From: GWB1-54-5 sp035290085
Lineage (GTDB): Bacteria; Patescibacteriota; Gracilibacteria; Peribacterales; Peribacteraceae
DNA length: 23,921 nt
Direction of reading: 5' to 3'
NCBI GenBank assembly: GCA_035290085.1
Contig: DATDVK010000042.1
Location: 1-23,921, forward strand
The notes under the pieces are model-generated. The model saw only the letters and a list, made by a program, of their open reading frames with translations, searched no databases and had not been told where the DNA came from. A program made the translations under genes and the position numbers. Every line of letters begins with the position of its first letter. Position 1 is the stretch's first letter. Positions 13,494 to 20,688 of this stretch are shown piece after piece.

Positions 13494-14825
13494 ATGTTTC
13501 TAGATGAAGCTGTCATCGATGTAACAGGCGGATCCGGCGGCAACGGATGCGTGGGCTGGAGGCGTGAGAAGTACGTACCGAAGGGCGGACCAGATGGAGG
13601 GAACGGAGGGAACGGCGGGAACATCTACATGAAGGCTGATCCCAATACAGACACCTTGAGTAATTTTACCTCTAGGAAAGTGTACAGGGCAAAGGATGGC
13701 AATGCGGGAGAGGGGGGCAACAGGTACGGGAAGGCGGGGGACGATCTGTATCTCTCCGTTCCTCCCGGCACTGTGATCACGGAAAGAGATGAAAAGGGTC
13801 AGCCAGCCTCCAAGGGACTCACTGCCGACCTCGCTCAACCCGGAGACCAAGTGCTTCTCGTTTCCGGCGGCCGGGGCGGGTATGGCAATGCTCATTTCAA
13901 AAGTGCTACGCGGCAACGGCCGGACTTTGCCGAGCAGGGGGAACCGGGTCAGCGCAGAAAGCTGAAGCTGGAACTCAAGCTCGTAGCGGATGTTGGTATC
14001 ATAGGGTTCCCGAGTTCCGGCAAGTCCACCATTATCTCCGTCATCAGCTCGGCACGACCGAAGATTGCCGACTATGAGTTCACGACCATTGTTCCCAATC
14101 TCGGTGTGGTGCATGTGGATGATCGGTCATACGTTGCCTGTGATGTTCCCGGTCTCATAGAAGGTGCTCACAAGGGAAAGGGACTTGGACACCAGTTTCT
14201 TAAACATATAGAGCGATGCAGTCTGTTGCTCCACGTGCTCGATGTTGAGCGGTGTCTTGAAAGTGGAGAACCGGATCCGGATATGCTCGTACAGAATTAC
14301 CGCACAGTGAGGGAAGAGCTGGCATCGCACTCCCCTATTCTCGGAGCAAAACGGGAAGTGGTGATTCTCAATAAAATAGATCTTATCCCCGGGAAAGTAT
14401 CTTCTCTTCTCAAGGCCCTCAGACAAAAGGATATTGAGGTAGCCCTTGCTGTATCGGCAGCCACCACTGAGAACATTGCGAAACTGAAGAAACTGCTCCT
14501 GCCCATTGTTCTTGCAGAGCGTGAGAGACAGAAGAGTGTCCGCACTGAGCCAGAAGACGATGTTCTGCAGGTTCTCCGGCCGCACCTGGAGAGCAGTAGC
14601 ATGGGCGCGTACCGCATAGAAAAGCAGAAGGACAAGATATTCCGCATCAACGGGAAGCGTCTTGAGCAGTTCACCGTCATGACCGACTTCGGAAGTGAGA
14701 GCGCCTTACGGAGATTCAGAGATGTCTGTGAGCGCATTGGGCTTCTGCGAGCGTTGCGCCATGAGGGTATGACTGAAAAATCCAAAGTCTTTATTGGGGA
14801 TATCCGCATTGATACTTATCTGTAG
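13494..14825 (+). CDS. obg: GTPase Obg/CgtA
   Basis: This 443-residue essential GTPase associates with the 50S subunit and acts in late ribosome assembly and stress signalling. The glycine-rich Obg domain (about residues 1-160) shows GGSGGNG, GGPDGGNGGNGG and GGRGGYGN. The GTPase domain follows with G1 GFPSSGKS (171-178), G3 DVPG (217-220), LIEGAHKGKGLGHQFLKHIER and G4 NKID (293-296). A C-terminal OCT domain (about 355-443) is also present, as in B. subtilis-type Obg. All key motifs are intact. The longer ORF start at 13407 adds an AT-rich, hydrophobic leader not found in the family, so the ATG at 13494 is used. No Shine-Dalgarno is seen. The gene ends 12 bp from the convergent flavoprotein gene. 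Confidence 0.97.
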   Translation: MFLDEAVIDVTGGSGGNGCVGWRREKYVPKGGPDGGNGGNGGNIYMKADPNTDTLSNFTSRKVYRAKDGNAGEGGNRYGKAGDDLYLSVPPGTVITERDEKGQPASKGLTADLAQPGDQVLLVSGGRGGYGNAHFKSATRQRPDFAEQGEPGQRRKLKLELKLVADVGIIGFPSSGKSTIISVISSARPKIADYEFTTIVPNLGVVHVDDRSYVACDVPGLIEGAHKGKGLGHQFLKHIERCSLLLHVLDVERCLESGEPDPDMLVQNYRTVREELASHSPILGAKREVVILNKIDLIPGKVSSLLKALRQKDIEVALAVSAATTENIAKLKKLLLPIVLAERERQKSVRTEPEDDVLQVLRPHLESSSMGAYRIEKQKDKIFRINGKRLEQFTVMTDFGSESALRRFRDVCERIGLLRALRHEGMTEKSKVFIGDIRIDTYL

Positions 14826-14837
14826 GAAGGTGGATGC

Positions 14838-15845
14838 TCAGTTACCGATGAAAGACTGGAACTTTTTCGCTTTGAGGAGCAGCGCAGCCAGATGGAACAG
14901 CAGGGTTCGGAGAGATGGAACCGCATTAAGAATGCTCAATGCTCTCTCCTGTCTCCGTTTGATCTTGAGGACCGCGTCAAGCTGATGCATGTCGTAGGAC
15001 TGGTTCAGGATTTTCCTTCCTACCTCCTGTCCGGAAGTGAGCGCAAAAGCAATCCCCTCCCCCGTGAGTTTCGAGGCGAGACCCGCAGCGTCACCGGTGA
15101 GGAATGTGCGATCAAATGTACATCCCTGATAGTGGTGCGCGATGGGGCATCCTTTCATTTCTTCCCCCTCGTATGCATAGCCATTCTCATTGAGGAAGCT
15201 ATGCAAAGCTTTCTCTGCCTGGCTGTGCGAGAGATAGTCTGGATCAAAATACACACCGATATTCGTACAATCTCTATGGGGGAACACCCAGATGTAACCG
15301 GTTCCGAGAGCGGGAGGATGCACGTACCAGATACAGGTGTCTGTCACCTGAGGAACATCGTAGTAGATGCCAAGACAAATCTTACTCTTCAGTCCCAGAT
15401 GCCTTCGTACGACTGAGTGTGACCCGTCTGCACCGACAAGATTCGAATAGTAGATGCGTTCTCCTCTGTGTGTGAGAATCCATTCATCGTGTATCTCTGT
15501 GACCAGCGAATCGGTTTGCACAGTGATGTTCTTTGCTTCCTTCAAGGCATGAAGCAGGTATTGACCAAGATCAAACCGGGAAATCATGCGGAGAGGATGA
15601 CGCAGACGGATGGTATATATTTTCTTGCCGACACGAATTTCCTGTTCGGTAAATTCCTTAGTGAGGTGTGCGGGAATGCTGAATGCAGCATCGAGGTTCG
15701 TGAGCCCGCCGCCACAGGGTTTTGGACCTATCGTCTCTCTCTTCTCCATGAGCAGGACGGAGAGACAGGAATTCTTCAGTGTCTGTGCGCACATGAGCCC
15801 GGCAGGGCCTGCACCGATGATAATGACATCGAATGAGTGTTCCAC
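14838..15845 (-). CDS. geranylgeranyl reductase family FAD-dependent oxidoreductase
   Basis: This 335-residue flavoprotein resembles geranylgeranyl reductases, which saturate isoprenoid chains. The N-terminal FAD-binding DVIIIGAGPAG (residues 6-16) is followed by the family's PCGGG (43-47). The YIWVFP substrate-side motif and the second FAD motif, GDAAGLASKLTGEGI, come later. Length is slightly below the usual 380-400 residues but all motifs are present. I place the start at GTG 15845, directly before the FAD strand; the ORF's farther start would run through the duplicated tRNA-Phe fragment and palindrome, giving a spurious PCLPAGR peptide. A TACTCT box lies 7 nt upstream (15853-15858). No isoprenoid pathway gene is nearby, so the substrate is unknown; related family members act on other lipids or quinones. 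Confidence 0.82.
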   Translation of the reverse strand: MEHSFDVIIIGAGPAGLMCAQTLKNSCLSVLLMEKRETIGPKPCGGGLTNLDAAFSIPAHLTKEFTEQEIRVGKKIYTIRLRHPLRMISRFDLGQYLLHALKEAKNITVQTDSLVTEIHDEWILTHRGERIYYSNLVGADGSHSVVRRHLGLKSKICLGIYYDVPQVTDTCIWYVHPPALGTGYIWVFPHRDCTNIGVYFDPDYLSHSQAEKALHSFLNENGYAYEGEEMKGCPIAHHYQGCTFDRTFLTGDAAGLASKLTGEGIAFALTSGQEVGRKILNQSYDMHQLDAVLKIKRRQERALSILNAVPSLRTLLFHLAALLLKAKKFQSFIGN

Positions 15846-15882
15846 AGAGTACAGAGTACGCCACCAACGGATTGTGTTCTCC

Positions 15883-15938
15883 TGGTGGCCCAGGCCAGGA
15901 TCCCTGCCTGCCGGCAGGCAGGGAACTGGCGACACCTC
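15883..15938 (-). repeat. direct repeat of the tRNA-Phe 3' end, interrupted in the T-loop
   Basis: Two blocks, 15923-15938 (16 nt) and 15883-15902 (20 nt), together reproduce the last 36 nt of tRNA-Phe (16193-16228) without mismatch and in the same orientation, including the CCA end. A 20-nt palindrome sits between them, at a point inside the T-loop just after TTC. Similarity stops abruptly at both outer edges, which marks a discrete duplication. Confidence 0.95.
15903..15922. repeat. 20-bp perfect palindrome CCTGCCTGCCGGCAGGCAGG
   Basis: The two 10-nt arms are exact reverse complements with no loop. The palindrome lies precisely between the two parts of the duplicated tRNA-Phe 3' end. From memory, this motif, often seen as LPAGRQ in translated reading frames, recurs in many Patescibacteria genomes; only one copy is present here. 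Confidence 0.95.
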
Positions 15939-16179
15939 ATGCATGTAATAGCGTCTCGCGCTCTTTTCTCCCTATACCACTTTTCCAGTATTTCTCTCTT
16001 TTGCGAGCCTTATCTCTTTCAGGCATTCCCTCCGAGTATACAAGTTTCCATGGGCAACGACTCTTCGTGTACTTCATAGTGCCTAAGTTATGTTCATGCA
16101 GTCTTCGTTCCAAATTATCGGTCATTCCTGTATAGAATGAGCCATCTGTACAACTCTGAAGGATATAAACGTAGTACAT
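15937..16179 (-). CDS. GIY-YIG superfamily nuclease, minimal domain
   Basis: This 80-residue protein is a stand-alone GIY-YIG nuclease domain (UPF0213/YhbQ-like). The strands YYVYIL (residues 2-7) and FYTGMT (15-20) give the two motif segments, here VYI and YTG. LERRLHEHN (23-31) contains the catalytic Arg (R25), and the Glu is likely E62 in REKYWKSG. Such nucleases cut one DNA strand through a metal-assisted mechanism, and many relatives are homing or repair enzymes. I chose the ATG at 16179, matching the common MYYVYIL start; an ATG at 16188 and a TTG at 16191 are alternatives. The start lies 13 nt after the tRNA-Phe CCA end on the same strand, so the gene is probably co-transcribed with it. 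Its stop codon overlaps the duplicated tRNA fragment by 2 nt. Confidence 0.9.
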   Translation of the reverse strand: MYYVYILQSCTDGSFYTGMTDNLERRLHEHNLGTMKYTKSRCPWKLVYSEGMPERDKARKREKYWKSGIGRKERETLLHA

Positions 16180-16192
16180 GGATTGCATCAAA

Positions 16193-16267
16193 TGGTGGCC
16201 CAGGCCAGGATCGAACTGGCGACACCTCGCTCTTCAGGCGAGTGCTCTACCACTGAGCTACCGGGCC
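16193..16267 (-). tRNA. tRNA-Phe (anticodon GAA), CCA encoded
   Basis: On the minus strand the acceptor GGCCCGG (16267-16261) pairs with CTGGGCC with one G-U pair. The D-stem is GCTC/GAGC and the anticodon stem CTCGC/GCGAG encloses CTGAAGA, giving anticodon GAA. The T-stem GCCAG/CTGGC surrounds TTCGATC, and ACCA is encoded at the 3' end. The gene looks intact and functional even though its last 36 nt are repeated downstream of the GIY-YIG gene. I see no clear promoter in the 227-bp gap upstream on this strand. Confidence 0.97.
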
Positions 16268-16413
16268 AAAAATTGTGGAGAAAGAAAAGATCGTTTTACT
16301 TCTGGCGCTACGAGACTTGCCAGCGTTCCAACCAACATCACTCTAACAAGGAATTTCCAACCTGCAAAGATAGATTCCTCAGATGAATCCTGTGCCGTGT
16401 GCTCCTTTGGGGC

Positions 16414-16441
16414 TTGCCCCGTACCGATGCCCAATTATACT
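16414..16441 (+). promoter_or_regulatory. promoter of tRNA-Ala
   Basis: TTGCCC (16414-16419) is followed after 16 bp by TATACT (16436-16441). The predicted start is about 47 nt before the mature tRNA, leaving a 5' leader for RNase P to remove. Confidence 0.65.
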
Positions 16442-16499
16442 CGTCCTACTTTGCAGGACAGCGAAGTGCTCTCATGGTAACCTGCATCTGGTACGGGGC
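16416..16499. repeat. 15-bp inverted repeat linking promoter and tRNA-Ala 5' end
   Basis: The left arm GCCCCGTACCGATGC (16416-16430) is the reverse complement of 16484-16499, apart from one extra T at 16489. The right arm includes the first five bases of tRNA-Ala, and the left arm lies in the promoter spacer. No gene is visible elsewhere in the gap 16268-16494. Confidence 0.75.
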
Positions 16500-16571
16500 T
16501 GTAGCTCAGCTGGCTAGAGCGTCTGGTTCGCAATCAGAAGGTCGGGGGTTCAATTCCCCCCAGCTCCACCA
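16495..16571 (+). tRNA. tRNA-Ala (anticodon CGC), CCA encoded
   Basis: The acceptor GGGGCTG (16495-16501) pairs with CAGCTCC (16561-16567) and includes a G3-U70 wobble, the main alanine identity element. The D-stem is GCTC/GAGC. The anticodon loop TTCGCAA gives CGC, which reads GCG alanine codons. The T-stem GGGGG/CCCCC encloses TTCAATT and the tail ACCA is encoded. A G-U pair closes the anticodon loop. Confidence 0.96.
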
Positions 16572-16599
16572 CAGTTAGCTTATTCTGCATTACTGTGGT
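16568..16599 (+). other. hairpin after tRNA-Ala, possible terminator or processing signal
   Basis: ACCACAGT (16568-16575) and ACTGTGGT (16592-16599) form a perfect 8-bp stem around a 16-nt loop. The left arm includes the tRNA's own ACCA end. The large loop and lack of a U-run argue against a standard terminator. Confidence 0.45.
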
Positions 16600-16606
16600 T
16601 TGAAAA

Positions 16607-16634
16607 TTGGAATAATTGAGGCCAGTGGTATACT
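16607..16634 (+). promoter_or_regulatory. promoter of the YceI-like gene
   Basis: TTGGAA (16607-16612) is followed after 16 bp by TATACT (16629-16634). The GTG start lies 25 nt further, so the mRNA leader would be about 18 nt. Confidence 0.6.
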
Positions 16635-16659
16635 GTGTACTCAGCTTCCCCACTCTCCT

Positions 16660-17292
16660 GTGAAGTACCAAAAGCTTCTCATTGTGCTCTGTACCCTCTT
16701 GCTTACTTCGTGCTCTCTCTTTGGCGCAAAAGAGGAGGAGGAGACTCTCCCGCCCGAGCAGGGGCAACCTGCAGCAGAAGAGCAAATGACACCGGAGTCC
16801 CCTGCGGAAGAAGGAGAGGATCTTGTACTCATCAGCGACAGGGAGAGGAGTTCCATTGCTCTCACCGCAAGGAAGGGAGATCTCTCCTACGATGCGAGTT
16901 TTGGAGATTTTCAGCTGCAGTTCGCGCTCAACCCCGTGAGCCCTTTAGATTTCACTACAGCAATTGCGGGGTTTGCCGTTCCTCTCCAAAGCCTTACTAC
17001 AGAGGATCCTGAATTCACTTCCTACCTCCTTTCGGAAGAATTTCTTGGGGTAGATGAATATCCCCTTGCAACGTTCTTCTCATCTGGCATAGAACATATG
17101 GATGGCACGTCGTATGTTATGAATGGAGAACTCACTATCCATGGTGTCACAAACTTCATCTCCTTCCCCGCTGAAATTACGAAGGAGTATGTTACCGCAC
17201 ACTATGTTCTCAGACTGAGTGAGTTCAATCTGAATGACTCTGCGGGCTTCGATGACGAAGTTCCCATAGATGTGGAGATGTACTTCCAGTGA
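16660..17292 (+). CDS. YceI family lipoprotein
   Basis: This 210-residue protein has a lipoprotein signal (basic start, hydrophobic stretch, LLTSC with the lipidated Cys at residue 18). A Glu/Pro-rich linker follows to about residue 55, and then a YceI domain. The domain shows the family order: a first strand on 'SFGDFQLQFAL', a 'DPEFTSYLLSEEFLGVDEYPLATF' segment and 'MNGELTIHGVTNFISFPAEI'. YceI proteins form a lipocalin-like beta barrel that binds polyisoprenoid or similar lipids outside the cytoplasmic membrane. I chose GTG at 16660 because it directly precedes the signal peptide; the longer start at 16600 would include the promoter. It converges on the M20 peptidase gene 20 bp downstream. 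The family is confident, the ligand is not known. Confidence 0.87.
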   Translation: MKYQKLLIVLCTLLLTSCSLFGAKEEEETLPPEQGQPAAEEQMTPESPAEEGEDLVLISDRERSSIALTARKGDLSYDASFGDFQLQFALNPVSPLDFTTAIAGFAVPLQSLTTEDPEFTSYLLSEEFLGVDEYPLATFFSSGIEHMDGTSYVMNGELTIHGVTNFISFPAEITKEYVTAHYVLRLSEFNLNDSAGFDDEVPIDVEMYFQ

Positions 17293-17312
17293 TGTGTTTG
17301 ATGCCCGGTGGC

Positions 17313-18392
17313 TCATGCAAGTGTCTGCAGGAGTTTACGGCTTATTTCATACTGCTGAAGAAGTGAAGGGATGGAAACCCACTCATCCCTCGCATGGATG
17401 TTGCCGCCAACGGGTCCGTAGAGGAAGGCAGGTATCCCTCTCTCACAAAAGTAGCGGGCATCGGTCCCTCCGTGCTCACGGATGATTTCCACGGAACGGC
17501 TCTCACTCTCCTCCGCCAGTGATTTCACCATCTGTACCATCGGATGGTTTGCATCTGTGAGAAGGGGCCCGGCACTCCGCACTTTATGCAGTTCACAGTC
17601 AGCCGGGAGCACCTTCCGGACGAGTGCAAGGGCCTCCTTTGCACTGCTGCATTCTGAGAGCGGGAAGCGGATGTCTATGCCACAGGTCACTTCTTCCGGT
17701 ATTTGATTGCGCGCGTTACTCCCTGCAAGAGTCGTCGGGACAACAGTCACCCTCCAATCGCACTCTCTACCTTGGGGAAATGTGTCATGCAGGACCTGCA
17801 AAGCACTGTTCAGTACCCATATGGGGTTTCTGCTCTCCCATGGCGAGGATGCGTGCCCGCCGCTCCCTTTTGCCTTGAGTTCAGCCCATACGACACCCTT
17901 GTGTTCCGTAATGATGCCGGGGTTACTGCCGGTATCCGGCGTGAACGCCACAGGAGTGTGGAGAACGCCTCGGTCCAGCAAGTGCGGAATAGTAGGACCA
18001 GCCGTTTCTTCGTCACTGGTGAGGAGGATGCTTGTTCTTGACTGTATTCCCTCTTCGGTGAGGTGCTTGTAAGCCAGAAGGAAAGGTATTGCCCCTCCTT
18101 TCATATCTTTCGTGCCCCGGCCGTATGCTCTTTCCCCCTCTATTCTCATTGTAAACTGCTCAGGAGCGCCTGGGACGACATCAACGTGAGCAAACCAGAG
18201 AAAATCGGGATGCGGATGTTCAAGGTACACGTACGGTGCACCGGAAACAGCACCGCGGTGCACTGCAGCATGCGATGTGGAGAGAAATGTTTCTTCAGCC
18301 CACTGAAGAGCACGCTCTTTTTCCTCCGTTCTGTCTGAAACTGAGTGGAACCCTACGAACGAAGCCAAATGCTGCAAGAGTTCCTGCTGCAT
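17313..18392 (-). CDS. M20 family metallopeptidase (ArgE/DapE/CPG2 type)
   Basis: This 359-residue zinc hydrolase resembles ArgE, DapE and carboxypeptidase G2. The metal-binding and catalytic residues are in place: H69 and D71 in FAHVDVVP, D97 in GRGTKDMKGG as bridging ligand, E128-E129 in TSDEETAG as catalytic base and ligand, D153 in TPDTGSN, and the late His in GNIHARDE. A dimerisation domain lies between about residues 165 and 270 (starts HKGVVWAELKAKG). The exact substrate (peptide, N-acyl amino acid or succinyl-diaminopimelate) cannot be read from sequence, and no biosynthetic neighbours help. The ATG at 18392 lies 6 nt after a TACACT box, again suggesting a leaderless message. It is divergent from the VanW gene. 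Family assignment is confident. Confidence 0.92.
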   Translation of the reverse strand: MQQELLQHLASFVGFHSVSDRTEEKERALQWAEETFLSTSHAAVHRGAVSGAPYVYLEHPHPDFLWFAHVDVVPGAPEQFTMRIEGERAYGRGTKDMKGGAIPFLLAYKHLTEEGIQSRTSILLTSDEETAGPTIPHLLDRGVLHTPVAFTPDTGSNPGIITEHKGVVWAELKAKGSGGHASSPWESRNPIWVLNSALQVLHDTFPQGRECDWRVTVVPTTLAGSNARNQIPEEVTCGIDIRFPLSECSSAKEALALVRKVLPADCELHKVRSAGPLLTDANHPMVQMVKSLAEESESRSVEIIREHGGTDARYFCERGIPAFLYGPVGGNIHARDEWVSIPSLLQQYEISRKLLQTLA

Positions 18393-18398
18393 GTAAGC

Positions 18399-18426
18399 AG
18401 TGTACTCAGACCTGCGGATTTTTCAG
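18399..18426 (-). promoter_or_regulatory. promoter of the M20 peptidase gene
   Basis: On the minus strand CTGAAA (18426-18421, four of six consensus matches) is followed after 16 bp by TACACT (18404-18399). The ATG is only 6 nt beyond the -10 box. Confidence 0.5.
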
Positions 18427-18447
18427 TGACAAGAATCGGAGGAGCAG

Positions 18448-18476
18448 TTGATTATTTAGTCAGAATATTGTATAAT
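18448..18476 (+). promoter_or_regulatory. promoter of the VanW gene
   Basis: TTGATT (18448-18453) is followed after exactly 17 bp by a perfect TATAAT (18471-18476). The ATG lies 36 nt further. The region is AT-rich, like the island at 13405-13455. Confidence 0.7.
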
Positions 18477-18512
18477 AATATAAAGAGAAAACTACAGCAA
18501 AAAGCGAATCGA

Positions 18513-19874
18513 ATGAAATATACACGTAGCCACATTCTTGCAACTTACTTCTCGCTTCTGAGCGTTTTCACGCTCGCTCTTTTCGCTCCGAGAATGCAAG
18601 ATGGCTCTACGCTGCGGCTTCTTGCATCGCAGCAAAGTATTGGAGTTCCTACTGTCCTCGCTGAGGCGGTATCGCCCGGAACGAACTCCATGCAATATCG
18701 CATAGCCGAAAGATTACGACGGCGGCTCTTTCGGCACGGAGTCGTCACTCCCCCCTTAAGCCTGCTCAGGAATGCTATAGCGGAGCGGCAAGCATACTTC
18801 CGAAACAGCGTACGACTCCGCATCGCCGATTCAGAAGAGAAGGAATTGAGTATCATTCATTTCACTTTCAATGCACACCCCCTGTGGCTGAAGCCGCAGT
18901 TCTCGCTCACGGATGCTCATTTTGGAATCGACAGGAATGAAATTGAGCGCTTCTTCCGGGAATCTTCGATCTCAGGAATGTATGCCCCGGAAAATATTGT
19001 GATCACGGGAATTTCCAAGAATGAAGAGACTGTGAGGGCTGAAACGAGCGGTGTTGCGAAAAAAGGAGAGCAGCTCGATGTGGCTGAGAGCGTCACACTC
19101 CTCATGCAAGCCTTGAATAATGGCGAAGAGAACATCACTCTTAAACTAAAGAATATCCCCGGTTCTGTTACAAACGAAACAGAAGAAAATCTTGGCGCAC
19201 TCACTCTTCTTGCAACTGGCCGCTCAAATTTCGCAGGTTCAACGAGCGCACGCGCGTTGAACGTCCGGAAAGCGCTGCGCAACCATGTGAACAATACAAT
19301 TGTCCCCCCTGGTGCGACATTTTCCTTCAACAGCACTCTTGGGGGCCCTGTAACGGAGAGTCGAGGATGGCGCATGGCGCAGGTCATATTCGAAGGAGAC
19401 CAGCTCAAGCCGGCACCGGGAGGTGGCATTTGCCAGGCATCCACCACTGTGTACCGGGCGATTGTGAACGCAGGATTTCCTGTTGTGGAACGCAGAGCCC
19501 ATAGCCTGTACGTGAGCTACTACAAGAAATATGGCGTTGGGATAGATGCTACAATTTTCCCAGGTACACAAGACTTAACATTCCTGAATGATACGGAGCA
19601 ACCACTGCTCATACAGGCATACGACGATGGCTACGAAGCAGTGGTAAACATCTATGGGACATCTGATGGGCGAACCGTCGATTTGCAGGGACCGTACTTC
19701 AGCACCAATGCTCCAGAAGGCCTGCTCATAAATGACAGGCAAGTGATGAAAAACGAAATTGTCTGGATCCAGAAGATCAATTATACCGATGGCTCGATGA
19801 AGGAGAATCTCATTCTCTCACGCTATAAGGAGCTTCCTGCGTATGTGAGGAACGAATATGCCTACCAGGAATAG
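18513..19874 (+). CDS. VanW family protein, membrane-anchored
   Basis: This 453-residue protein has an N-terminal membrane segment (about residues 8-26), a variable region resembling a peptidoglycan-binding-like domain (about 100-240), and a VanW domain (about 250-390). The VanW core is clear: NVRKALRNHVNNTIVPPGATFSFN, the GGPVTESRGW stretch, GGGICQASTTVYRA, VVERRAHSLYVSYY and GIDATIFPGTQDLTFLND. VanW occurs in some vancomycin-resistance clusters but is widespread and of unknown biochemical role; a cell wall function is assumed. No resistance genes are nearby, so resistance is not implied. I chose the ATG at 18513 because it follows the promoter and begins the signal anchor; the ORF upstream start at 18345 would overlap the divergent M20 gene. 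The DsbA-like gene follows on the same strand after 83 bp. Confidence 0.9.
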   Translation: MKYTRSHILATYFSLLSVFTLALFAPRMQDGSTLRLLASQQSIGVPTVLAEAVSPGTNSMQYRIAERLRRRLFRHGVVTPPLSLLRNAIAERQAYFRNSVRLRIADSEEKELSIIHFTFNAHPLWLKPQFSLTDAHFGIDRNEIERFFRESSISGMYAPENIVITGISKNEETVRAETSGVAKKGEQLDVAESVTLLMQALNNGEENITLKLKNIPGSVTNETEENLGALTLLATGRSNFAGSTSARALNVRKALRNHVNNTIVPPGATFSFNSTLGGPVTESRGWRMAQVIFEGDQLKPAPGGGICQASTTVYRAIVNAGFPVVERRAHSLYVSYYKKYGVGIDATIFPGTQDLTFLNDTEQPLLIQAYDDGYEAVVNIYGTSDGRTVDLQGPYFSTNAPEGLLINDRQVMKNEIVWIQKINYTDGSMKENLILSRYKELPAYVRNEYAYQE

Positions 19875-19957
19875 AAATCCAGCTTCATAGCAAGGAAAAA
19901 ATAGGTCGATTCAGCGGGGAATATCCACTAGAGTATTGGCACTTTTCCCTCTGTTCT

Positions 19958-20674
19958 ATGTCTAATTCCAATATTCCTTCTAACCCATGGTTCGGGATTT
20001 CCATGGCGCTCGTAGGTGTGATTGTCGGATACGGCATCGCCATGGGCACATCGAATGGTCCAGCTGTTCGCCCCTCCCCCTCAGCGGCGCAGCCACCACA
20101 GGCGGCACAGCAGCAGCCTGCCGAGGAACCTGAGCCTCAGGATGTGGTTGCTCCGGATGCTTCGGAGGATCATATCCGCGGCAATCCCAAGGCAACCATT
20201 TCACTCATTGAGTACACAGACTTTGAGTGTCCTTTCTGCGCGCGTCACCATCCCACCATGCTCCAGGCACTCGACGAGTATGGAGACAAAGTGAACTGGG
20301 TGTTCAGGCACTATCCTCTCCCCTTCCATCCCAACGCGATGCCGGCTGCTCTTGCGTCTGAATGTGTTGGAGAAGACGCAGGGAACGACGCATTCTGGGA
20401 ATTCGTGGATCTCGTATTTGAGAAAGGTGCGGACCAGACAAGTCTCGCTTCCTACGCACAGGAAGCCGGTGCCAATGCTTCGAAATTCACAGAGTGTTTT
20501 GAAAGCGGAAAGTTCAGCGAGTTTATTGGCCAGCAGATGTCCGCAGGATCGAATTCAGGGGTAAAGGGGACACCCGGGACGTTTGTTTACAACAACAAAA
20601 CCAAAGAGTTCGGCTACATTTCCGGCGCACAGCCCTATACGAATCTGAAAACAGCCATCGATAGCCTTCTGTAA
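19958..20674 (+). CDS. DsbA-like thiol:disulfide oxidoreductase, membrane-anchored
   Basis: This 238-residue protein has one N-terminal membrane segment (about residues 11-30), a Pro/Ala/Gln-rich linker (31-68) and a thioredoxin-fold domain of the DsbA/BdbD type. The active site is CPFC (residues 91-94) after the strand ISLIEYTDFE. The cis-proline loop is GTPGTF (starts near residue 206). An inserted helical domain with a further pair of Cys residues lies between. It should form or shuffle disulfide bonds in exported proteins on the outer face of the membrane. The neighbouring exported lipoprotein contains a Cys pair that could be a substrate. A terminator hairpin follows directly, so it is likely a single gene unit. 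Only a weak -10 (TAGAGT, 19929-19934) is seen upstream. Confidence 0.9.
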   Translation: MSNSNIPSNPWFGISMALVGVIVGYGIAMGTSNGPAVRPSPSAAQPPQAAQQQPAEEPEPQDVVAPDASEDHIRGNPKATISLIEYTDFECPFCARHHPTMLQALDEYGDKVNWVFRHYPLPFHPNAMPAALASECVGEDAGNDAFWEFVDLVFEKGADQTSLASYAQEAGANASKFTECFESGKFSEFIGQQMSAGSNSGVKGTPGTFVYNNKTKEFGYISGAQPYTNLKTAIDSLL

Positions 20675-20688
20675 TCTCTTGGTACCAG

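Larger units (their letters stand above)
15883..16192 (-). mobile_element. putative GIY-YIG nuclease element inserted behind tRNA-Phe
   Basis: The unit has a 254-nt core (15939-16192) filled almost entirely by the GIY-YIG gene. The intact tRNA-Phe lies on one side and the interrupted 36-nt copy of its 3' end on the other. This is the layout left by elements that insert into tRNA genes and rebuild the 3' end with their own sequence. No integrase or transposase is present, so the nuclease or host repair is the candidate driver. Mobility is inference; the repeat structure is directly visible. Confidence 0.6.

Noticed and set aside
15846..15944. Longer N-terminus for the geranylgeranyl-reductase-like protein
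   Set aside because: The extension would be encoded by the duplicated tRNA-Phe fragment and the palindrome, and the FAD-binding strand begins right after the GTG at 15845.
16178..16480. Open frames running through tRNA-Phe and tRNA-Ala (for example starting MDCIKWWPRPGSNWR)
   Set aside because: These are translations of tRNA genes, a well-known annotation artefact.
18513..19874. Vancomycin resistance cluster suggested by VanW
   Set aside because: No VanA/B-type ligase, VanH, VanX or VanRS genes are present; VanW domains are common outside resistance clusters.
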